From NCBI GenBank assembly GCA_016839665.1, contig JAEOTU010000278.1, forward strand, positions 1-6,449: a stretch of DNA of 6,449 nucleotides. Direction: 5' to 3'. Numbering within the stretch: position 1 is the first letter of the stretch; each line of letters opens with the position of its first letter. Both the position numbers and the translations under genes were made by a program. Source of the DNA: Candidatus Hodarchaeota archaeon. GTDB lineage: Archaea > Asgardarchaeota > Heimdallarchaeia > Hodarchaeales > Hodarchaeaceae. The notes below the pieces were generated by a model. It worked only from the letters and a program-made list of their open reading frames with translations. It ran no database searches and was not told the origin of the DNA. Shown one piece after another: positions 1 through 4,740 of this stretch.

Positions 1-294
1 ACAGGAATTCCTGTCATTGTAGTACTTCGAAAATATCCTAATTACCCAAAAATTCAAGCTGCTCTCACAAAAACTTTTCCTAACGACCAAAAAAGATGGT
101 CGAGTATGGAACGCGCAGGAAAACCGCTGAAAGTACAAGATGATCCTATTATTTTACTACAAATGGCAGGAATTCTCCCTGAGGACGCATTTCTTGTCAT
201 AAAAAAGTGTACATCTGTTGGAACTATTCCAGAAGCTCTTAGAATCGCTCATTTCATTGGATCGAGTAATTTTCGTTTTTTGAATCAAAGATAA
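1..294 (+). CDS. DUF99 / UPF0215 family protein (endonuclease V-like), C-terminal part
   Basis: The frame is open from base 1, so the 5' part of the gene lies outside the window; 97 codons are visible before TAA. The visible part starts with TGIPVIVVLRKYPNY and ends with GTIPEALRIAHFIGSS. A 'tG(I/L)PVI-V-RK-P' strand followed about 80 residues later by a 'G-IPE-LR-AH-I' tail is the pattern I know from the C-terminal half of archaeal DUF99 proteins. This family is structurally related to endonuclease V nucleases, but its substrate is not established. The acidic catalytic residues expected in the N-terminal half cannot be checked here. An internal ATG at 106 only marks a Met codon inside the domain and is not a start. 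The gene converges on the glycosyltransferase with 12 bases between stop codons. Family assignment is from memory of the motif, with good but not complete certainty. Confidence 0.8.
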   Translation, partial: TGIPVIVVLRKYPNYPKIQAALTKTFPNDQKRWSSMERAGKPLKVQDDPIILLQMAGILPEDAFLVIKKCTSVGTIPEALRIAHFIGSSNFRFLNQR

Positions 295-306
295 TTCCTA
301 GGCTTC

Positions 307-1845
307 TTATTTACCAGTATATTTCAGGGGAGGAAATAGTTCCTCGTACAGAAGTATAATTGGTGCCAATAACCAGTTAATTCCACTTCCAAGGACAAAA
401 AGAGAAAAAATATTTGAGAGACCATATAGTCCAATTACAATTAATCCTATAGAGAAAAAAATGGCCAAAACTGAATTCCGGATTACATGTACTTCTCGAT
501 TCCAAACGCTTCCTTCACTAAGTGGAGTATTTTTAAGTAACAATCCTTCTATCACTCCTGAAATCAAAAATAAAAAAGCCCCTAATGAGAACAAATAGAA
601 AGGAATCAATTGTAAAAATCGAATAATCAGTGATCTTTCACGATCTTCCCAAACAATGGCTAAAATAGCTGCTGCAGTATATGCAACACTTACTAACGTA
701 GGCATTAAGAATCCTAAATGGAATCCAAACAATTGGTCGTCTCTTAAAAAGGGAATATCGGCGATTATCATTATTGATAATATGCACACTAGAAAAACTA
801 TGCTAATTCCAGAAAAGAAGGCCATTAAATTTAGAATTAACTCGAATTTTTTTAACCACCCTAGGTTTGGGGAAGATAAGATAGTTCGTGTCCGTATTCG
901 AAGAATATTGCAAGCCCCATGTGCCCAACGCCAAAGCTGAGCCACCTGATCTTTTGCTGTCTCAGGAACTAATCCATATGAACCAATAAAATCTAGGTAC
1001 TTTCCTTTATACCCTTTAGATAAAATTTTAAAGGAAGTATCAATGTCTTCAATTAATGTATCTTCTGAAAACCCTCCTACTTCAACCAAAACTTCCCTAC
1101 GAAAACAACCAGTCGTACCATTAAAAATCACTACTCCTCGCTGATCTTTAGCTGCCTCAAAAACCTCAAAAAATTGTGAATACAAGATAGAATTAGCAGC
1201 CTGATATAATCTTTGTGTATTCCGATAAGAGACTTTAGCTTGAACATAACCAATTTCTTTGTTAGACATTACTTTAGCAAATTCTGTCAGCAAGGTAGGA
1301 ACTGGGATATGATCTGAATCCAAGATCACTAAGAAGTCTCCACGAATCTCACCAAGCACAGCATTGATATTTCCAGCTTTAAAACCACGTGAATCTAGCT
1401 TGTGGTAGAATTGAATTTTATTTTCCTCACAAAACTCCCTTAACTGTCTAGTAACATCAGGATCAAGACCATTATCACTGACAATGATATCGTAATCACT
1501 ATAATCTATTTTTAGGGTTCCTTCTAATGTTTCTCTCAGGATTGAGAAGGGGGTTCCATGGGATGGGACAACAATACTAAAAGATGGATTTTCAGAAGAA
1601 CCTTCATCATGAGAGGGTGATTGGCACCGAAACTTGAAAGCACCAGAAATCATGTAAAAAAGATAGAGCGCAAACAAAAATCCAATCACTTCGATTACAA
1701 GAAGAAGTAAATTTAGCAGTATTGTGACACCATTTGTATTAGAAAAGATTATCATAACGCTAGATACAGTGTAAAGAGGAATCACTATAAGGATAAGATA
1801 AGAAAATGCCATAGTTATCCAAGATAAGCTGCGATAGATCCACAT
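307..1845 (-). CDS. Membrane family 2 glycosyltransferase, cellulose-synthase-like (processive type)
   Basis: This 512-residue inner-membrane protein should transfer sugars from a nucleotide sugar on the cytoplasmic face and may export the growing chain. Two membrane helices (about 7-33 and 42-67) precede a GT-A domain (about 88-320). Visible GT2 landmarks are SIVVPSHG (90-97), SDNG (123-126), FKAGNIN (155-161), the metal and nucleotide motif DSDH (176-179), FNGTTGCFRR (241-250), the catalytic-base region IEDID (265-269) and QLWRW (303-307). QxxRW marks the cellulose/hyaluronan/chitin-synthase type. About five more helices follow (about 335-362, 374-398, 407-435, 455-478, 479-499). No PilZ domain is visible. 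The ATG at 1845 is chosen because the first helix begins right after it and a TATA-like element sits about 24 bases upstream, as for a leaderless transcript. The product (exopolysaccharide, surface glycan or glycolipid) cannot be read from sequence. Confidence 0.93.
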   Translation of the reverse strand: MWIYRSLSWITMAFSYLILIVIPLYTVSSVMIIFSNTNGVTILLNLLLLVIEVIGFLFALYLFYMISGAFKFRCQSPSHDEGSSENPSFSIVVPSHGTPFSILRETLEGTLKIDYSDYDIIVSDNGLDPDVTRQLREFCEENKIQFYHKLDSRGFKAGNINAVLGEIRGDFLVILDSDHIPVPTLLTEFAKVMSNKEIGYVQAKVSYRNTQRLYQAANSILYSQFFEVFEAAKDQRGVVIFNGTTGCFRREVLVEVGGFSEDTLIEDIDTSFKILSKGYKGKYLDFIGSYGLVPETAKDQVAQLWRWAHGACNILRIRTRTILSSPNLGWLKKFELILNLMAFFSGISIVFLVCILSIMIIADIPFLRDDQLFGFHLGFLMPTLVSVAYTAAAILAIVWEDRERSLIIRFLQLIPFYLFSLGAFLFLISGVIEGLLLKNTPLSEGSVWNREVHVIRNSVLAIFFSIGLIVIGLYGLSNIFSLFVLGSGINWLLAPIILLYEELFPPLKYTGK

Positions 1846-1861
1846 TAGACATGGCTTCCTG

Positions 1862-1876
1862 ATAAATACTATTTAT
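1862..1876 (-). promoter_or_regulatory. TATA-like promoter element of the glycosyltransferase gene, perfect palindrome
   Basis: ATAAATAcTATTTAT is a perfect 7+1+7 inverted repeat of A and T centred at 1869, 24 bases upstream of the ATG at 1845. In archaea the TATA box lies about 25 bases before the transcription start, so transcription would begin at or next to the start codon, giving a leaderless mRNA. No Shine-Dalgarno sequence is needed under that model. The assignment rests on spacing and composition in a generally AT-rich gap. Confidence 0.45.
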
Positions 1877-1934
1877 TCAGAATAATTACCCGCACTTAAT
1901 TTTATGGGAAAATTTAACACAATTTTGATTTTTC

Positions 1935-2034
1935 TCTCTGAATTTTAAAATATAAAATAGTCTTCATTTTAGTTAAATATCTCGGAATTTTAAAATATAA
2001 AATAGTCTTCATTTTAGTTAAATATCTCGGAATT
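1935..2034. repeat. Perfect 45-bp tandem duplication upstream of the glycosyltransferase gene
   Basis: Two adjacent 45-base units occupy 1940-1984 and 1985-2029. The identity continues into a third partial unit to 2034, so 1940-1989 equals 1985-2034 for 50 bases without mismatch; 1935-1938 also matches 1980-1983 with one mismatch at 1939/1984. Each unit contains AATTTTAAAATATAAAATAG, which on the minus strand is a T/A-rich TATA-like stretch. It lies between the terminator-like hairpin of the nucleotidyltransferase-like gene and the proximal promoter of the glycosyltransferase. Perfect identity points to recent slippage or duplication. Confidence 0.95.
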
Positions 2035-2041
2035 CGTTCTT

Positions 2042-2076
2042 AAAAAGATTTTTAATGGTGAAAAACATTAAAAATC
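2042..2076 (-). terminator. Hairpin plus T-tract terminator overlapping the stop codon of the nucleotidyltransferase-like gene
   Basis: On the minus strand GATTTTTAATG (2076-2066) pairs perfectly with CATTAAAAATC (2057-2047) around an 8-base loop containing TTTTT. It is followed at once by TTTTTAAG (2046-2039). The stop codon TAA (2070-2068) lies inside the first arm. The stem is 11 base pairs but mostly A-T, so it is weak as RNA. The two T-runs, in the loop and after the stem, match the T-tracts that end archaeal transcripts. Confidence 0.6.
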
Positions 2077-2925
2077 GAGTTTTCCAGCTAAAAAATCTGC
2101 CCATCCTTTCTTATACTTCTCAGGACTATTGATATGATTCCAATAAACTGGAGTGTCGGGATAAAATCCATAAAGAAGCTCTTCTTTAGCTAGTGTTGGG
2201 AACACATCCTTCTCTAATGAGGAAACCTGTTTCTCGATGAAATCAAATATTTCAGGCTCAAAAATATAAATACCTGCGTTTACAAACTCTAATCCTTTCT
2301 TTCCGCCGCTAGCAAATTTTGAGATTTTTCTATTTTTTTCGTCAAAATCAACTTGACCACTAGAATTTTTAAGAACAAACATAGTAGCTATTCCACCCTC
2401 TTTGATTTTACGACGATGGAATTCTATTAATGAACCAAGATTTAAATTGGTGATTAGATCGCCATTCATAACCAGAAAAGTGGATTTGAATTGTTTCTGC
2501 GCATTCAACACCGCTCCTGCAGTATCCAGAGGTTTTTCCTCAGCAATGAATCCGATTTCGGCTCCTGATATTATCTTCTCAGAAAATTGCTGTTGAATGT
2601 GTTCTTTCAGAAATCCTACTGATAAATAAATTTCTGTCAATGCATGTCGTTGTAACAAATCGATAGAATATTCAATAATGGGTTTATAACCAATAGGTAA
2701 CATAACTGCGGGAGTAGCAACAGAAATGGGTCGGAAGCTAGTTCCCCGACCTCCGCATAATATTAGTGATTTGATGGTATGTGCTTCTAGGGCAACTTTC
2801 AATGCTTGAATAATAAACTGTTTAACGTTCCCGTGGCCCGCAACTTCCACCAGATTCAACCAAAAATTATTTGTGAACTCAATAGTGTATTTATGAATAT
2901 CTTTTTCAGGCATTGGGAGCCACAT
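2068..2925 (-). CDS. NDP-sugar nucleotidyltransferase-like protein, degenerate active site, RHH-like N-terminal extension
   Basis: Residues about 52-285 have the NTP_transferase fold of sugar-1-phosphate nucleotidyltransferases (RmlA, GMPP, GlmU type): LILCGGRGT (54-62), MLPIGYKPIIEY (75-86), PLDTAGAV (132-139), NGD (154-156), NAGIYIFEPEIF (216-227), SLEKDVFP (236-243) and YWNHINSPEKY (261-271). Several signature residues differ. GTR is GTS (S63), the P-K pair is P-A (A73), and WxDIGTP is WNHINSP, so the usual second metal Asp is H264. D156 is kept. I infer weak or absent catalysis. About 50 residues precede the domain: strand YTIEF (13-17), helix about 19-29, turn GN, helix 34-48, resembling a ribbon-helix-helix fold. 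Starts at 2925 and 2913 both keep this extension; no Shine-Dalgarno supports either. It may be a regulatory subunit or sensor, but a divergent active enzyme is not excluded. Confidence 0.85.
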   Translation of the reverse strand: MWLPMPEKDIHKYTIEFTNNFWLNLVEVAGHGNVKQFIIQALKVALEAHTIKSLILCGGRGTSFRPISVATPAVMLPIGYKPIIEYSIDLLQRHALTEIYLSVGFLKEHIQQQFSEKIISGAEIGFIAEEKPLDTAGAVLNAQKQFKSTFLVMNGDLITNLNLGSLIEFHRRKIKEGGIATMFVLKNSSGQVDFDEKNRKISKFASGGKKGLEFVNAGIYIFEPEIFDFIEKQVSSLEKDVFPTLAKEELLYGFYPDTPVYWNHINSPEKYKKGWADFLAGKLDF

Positions 2926-2930
2926 CAGCA

Positions 2931-3056
2931 GAATATGTAAGCATTCCTTATCAAGGAGGATAAGTAAATCGTGTAGAATCTATTTATGATTTTTCAATTC
3001 CTTCTTCTTTATATTGGTTTCTTTGTAATCAAGTTAGACGTATAAAATATATTTGT
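2931..3056 (-). promoter_or_regulatory. Promoter region of the nucleotidyltransferase-like gene, TATA box not resolved
   Basis: Several TATA-like stretches read on the minus strand lie upstream of the start at 2925: TATTTTATA (3049-3041), CCAATATAAAG (3016-3006) and CATAAATAG (2991-2983). The last would give a leader of about 35 bases, the others longer ones. AAGGA (2949-2945) is more than 20 bases before the ATG, too far for a Shine-Dalgarno site. A small perfect hairpin, TCCTT-ATC-AAGGA, lies at 2945-2957. The choice between boxes cannot be made from sequence. Confidence 0.25.
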
Positions 3057-3121
3057 AAATAGCGGATAATAACAAAATCGAACCCTTTAATCTCCCTCTA
3101 ATAGTTGCAAAAGAGAGGAAA

Positions 3122-3133
3122 TTTGAAAAAAGA
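3122..3133 (-). terminator. T-tract terminator after the polyprenyl synthase gene
   Basis: Seven bases past the TAA stop (3140-3138) the minus strand runs into TTTTTT (3131-3126), followed by further pyrimidine-rich sequence towards 3110. T-runs of this kind end archaeal transcripts without a strong hairpin. The call rests on position and composition only. Confidence 0.35.
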
Positions 3134-3137
3134 TGAT

Positions 3138-4112
3138 TTATTTCTCACGTTCAGCAAGAAACTGAACTAGAATTCCTAAAAATTCGAACAACACAAGCAA
3201 TTGGGAATCATCACTACTTAATTCTTTCTGAATGCTATCTATTTCCTGCAGGGAAAACTGAGTATATTTATCTTTAACTTCTATCACATGATCTTTAACT
3301 GACCTGAATGCTTCCAAGACTACATTGAGATCTTCTTCTGTTTTCTCCCCAACGGGTTTGTTATAGATTTCTTTAATCTTAGAGGCATATTCTGTCTGTA
3401 ATGCGAAATAGAGGAATAGATTACGCTTCGATTCTTGGATATCCCAATATGGAACTTTTCCGAATTCCTCTGGGTTTCCTAGGATATCTAGATAATCGTC
3501 TTGGATTTGAAAAGCTATTCCAGCAGCAACAATTGCCTCATGCAATCTATCAGTGAAAATATCATCTCGATTTGCTGCCAAACATCCAAGTTTTACACAT
3601 CCTGCAAAAACTATCGCAGTTTTCAATTCCATTATTTTAATCACATGTTCTTGATCAAAACCAAAATTCTGGTTTAGTCTATCCTCCAATTCAATAGCAT
3701 TACCTAAACTGACATTATAGGCATAATCGAGAACAAGGTTCAAAGTAGGCTCATTTTTTAATAAGGTCAAAGCGTACGCATGCAGAACGTCTCCATCATG
3801 GAGTGCTCGGTCTGCTCCATGAATGATGTGAAAAGCTTTTTCTCCACGTCTAATAGGAGCGCCATCTATTAAATCATCATGTATCAAAGTCATGTTATGT
3901 AGGAGTTCAATGGCAATTGCAGCATTATATGATCGCTCCATTGCCTCCTCTCGAAATTCAGTATCTTTAACTAAAATATCAGTTGTAACTGAAATGAGAG
4001 CTGGACGTAATCGCTTTCCCTTAGCTGCTAGAATAAAATCACTGATTCGCTCTTTTGTTGGACTAACAAGTCCATTAATTGCATCTGTGAGCTTTTTATC
4101 CAAATTTTCCAT
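3138..4112 (-). CDS. Polyprenyl (geranylgeranyl-type) diphosphate synthase
   Basis: This trans-isoprenyl diphosphate synthase condenses isopentenyl diphosphate onto allylic diphosphates, supplying C20 or longer chains for archaeal ether lipids, quinones or dolichol carriers. From the ATG at 4112 it is 324 residues, normal for the family. GKRLRP (32-37), the first Asp-rich motif DDLID (79-83) followed by APIRRG, the Lys-Thr pair in MELKTA (161-166), and FQIQDDYLD with the second Asp-rich motif (205-209) are all present. The residue five before DDLID is Met (74), not aromatic, which argues against a C15-only product. FGKxxGxDI reads FGKVPYWDI, and the following EGKRT reads ESKRN, mild departures near the diphosphate site. 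An in-frame GTG at 4178 would add 22 residues (MFLFTRKKRSIF...). I reject it because this stretch is unlike the family and the ATG gives the usual N-terminus. Function is secure, chain length is not. Confidence 0.92.
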   Translation of the reverse strand: MENLDKKLTDAINGLVSPTKERISDFILAAKGKRLRPALISVTTDILVKDTEFREEAMERSYNAAIAIELLHNMTLIHDDLIDGAPIRRGEKAFHIIHGADRALHDGDVLHAYALTLLKNEPTLNLVLDYAYNVSLGNAIELEDRLNQNFGFDQEHVIKIMELKTAIVFAGCVKLGCLAANRDDIFTDRLHEAIVAAGIAFQIQDDYLDILGNPEEFGKVPYWDIQESKRNLFLYFALQTEYASKIKEIYNKPVGEKTEEDLNVVLEAFRSVKDHVIEVKDKYTQFSLQEIDSIQKELSSDDSQLLVLFEFLGILVQFLAEREK

Positions 4113-4203
4113 GATTTCTGCGTCTAGGAACTGTAATACCACGAAAATAGACCTCTTTTTCCTTGTGAACAGAAACACATATTTCTTCAGTCCACTGTTT
4201 GCA

Positions 4204-4221
4204 GGTCACAGCCGTGTGACC
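4204..4221. promoter_or_regulatory. Candidate operator: perfect inverted repeat GGTCACA-N4-TGTGACC
   Basis: GGTCACA (4204-4210) and TGTGACC (4215-4221) form a perfect 7+4+7 inverted repeat. It is GC-richer than its surroundings. It lies 10-30 bases downstream of the transcription start predicted from the TATA-like box at 4254-4262 for the polyprenyl synthase gene. It could be a binding site for a dimeric regulator or a hairpin in the 5' leader. No matching regulator can be named. Confidence 0.45.
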
Positions 4222-4250
4222 CTCTGTTATTCAGTAGGCTAAAAATTGTG

Positions 4251-4263
4251 TTCTATATTTAAG
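4251..4263 (-). promoter_or_regulatory. TATA-like box of the polyprenyl synthase gene
   Basis: The minus strand reads CTTAAATATAGAA here, the best TATA-like match upstream of the polyprenyl synthase. A start of transcription about 25 bases on, near 4232, would give a leader of about 120 bases to the ATG at 4112, long for an archaeal gene, with the inverted repeat 4204-4221 inside it. The length of this leader is a weakness of the call. Confidence 0.35.
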
Positions 4264-4700
4264 ATCAATCATTCATATTGTGCTATCTTTTTCTCTTCCT
4301 ATTGGTTTTTCCAATCTTAAAATATTGTTATTTCCTACGATTATATCTGTTTATTGATTTAAAATAAATGATTTATTGTATTATTTGTTAATAATTAGAT
4401 TACACCATGTGATTTTTTGCATTATTTCGTATTATTTTAATTCAGCTTGTTGGAAGTTCAGTAAAAGAAAAAAAATTAACCAAAGGTTTAGGTGACAGGC
4501 TATCGGGGCGATCCTCTCTCAAATTGGCATGAAAAAGGGGTAAGCGATACTTGAAATCTGATACTGGTATTCCTAAAGGTTCAATCAGTGGTAAAACGAG
4601 CGTCTCATTATTTTCTCGGAAGTTAAGGTTCGGTAAACTTCCAGAAGGTCATTTCCTTAAAGTAAAGGTAGTTCACTAGGTTTCTTCTACCAATAGGCTT
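4264..4700. other. Divergent intergenic region with no recognised gene: AT-rich half and structured, decayed-looking half
   Basis: Bases 4264-4440 are extremely AT-rich, with short inverted repeats (ATTGG-TTTTT-CCAAT at 4301-4315 and AATAAAT-G-ATTTATT at 4363-4377), and no gene is seen. From 4441 to about 4680 the composition shifts to more GC. On the minus strand a frame without stops runs from 4648 to the TGA at 4444-4442 (68 codons) with no plausible start. On the plus strand a frame runs from 4413 to the TAG at 4677-4679, broken once by TGA at 4530. Neither resembles a family I know. A 7-bp hairpin, GGAAGTT / AACTTCC, occupies 4618-4642. The segment could be a gene remnant, a dispersed repeat unit or an untranslated RNA; the sequence does not decide. 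Confidence 0.4.
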
Positions 4701-4710
4701 TTTAAATACA
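4698..4710 (+). promoter_or_regulatory. TATA box of the CPBP protease gene
   Basis: CTTTTTAAATACA ends about 30 bases before the TTG at 4741. A transcription start about 25 bases downstream of the box falls near 4730, leaving a leader of about ten bases. This spacing supports TTG 4741 as the translation start and a nearly leaderless mRNA. No Shine-Dalgarno sequence is seen directly before the TTG; AGGAG at 4712-4716 would lie upstream of the predicted transcript. Confidence 0.55.
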
Positions 4711-4725
4711 CAGGAGATTCTTGCA

Positions 4726-4736
4726 CGGATGATCCG
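4726..4736. promoter_or_regulatory. Short palindrome CGGAT-G-ATCCG at the predicted transcription start of the CPBP gene
   Basis: A perfect 5+1+5 inverted repeat, GC-rich within AT-rich flanks, sits at the predicted transcription start about 20 bases downstream of the TATA box. A protein bound here could block initiation, but a length of 11 bases is compatible with chance. It also contains an ATG (4729-4731) that runs into the in-frame TAA at 4738. Confidence 0.25.
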
Positions 4737-4740
4737 ATAA

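Noticed and set aside
2..13. Palindrome CAGGAATTCCTG
   Set aside because: It lies inside the DUF99 coding sequence, encodes a conserved Gly-Ile-Pro stretch, and is explained by codons.
656..940. Plus-strand open frame opposite the glycosyltransferase
   Set aside because: It is antisense to a well-supported GT2 domain and membrane region, has no recognisable motif and no promoter; a shadow frame.
1935..2034. Two-copy repeat as a CRISPR fragment
   Set aside because: The copies abut directly with no spacer between them; it is a tandem duplication, and no cas gene is present.
2402..2596. Plus-strand open frame of 64 codons opposite the nucleotidyltransferase-like gene
   Set aside because: It mirrors conserved enzyme motifs on the other strand and shows no domain of its own.
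4113..4178. N-terminal extension of the polyprenyl synthase from the GTG at 4178
   Set aside because: The 22 extra residues do not resemble the family, and the ATG at 4112 gives the normal length.
3892..4242. Plus-strand open frame of 116 codons opposite the start of the polyprenyl synthase
   Set aside because: It covers the first Asp-rich motif in antisense; its composition and lack of motifs indicate a shadow frame.
4363..4377. AATAAAT-G-ATTTATT inverted repeat
   Set aside because: It consists almost wholly of A and T within an AT-rich tract, where such dyads arise by chance; no gene start is placed to use it.
4264..4740. Possible replication origin, tRNA, SRP RNA or RNase P RNA in the long divergent gap
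   Set aside because: No origin recognition boxes or Cdc6 gene nearby, no tRNA arms, and none of the conserved SRP or RNase P RNA signature words were found by eye on either strand.
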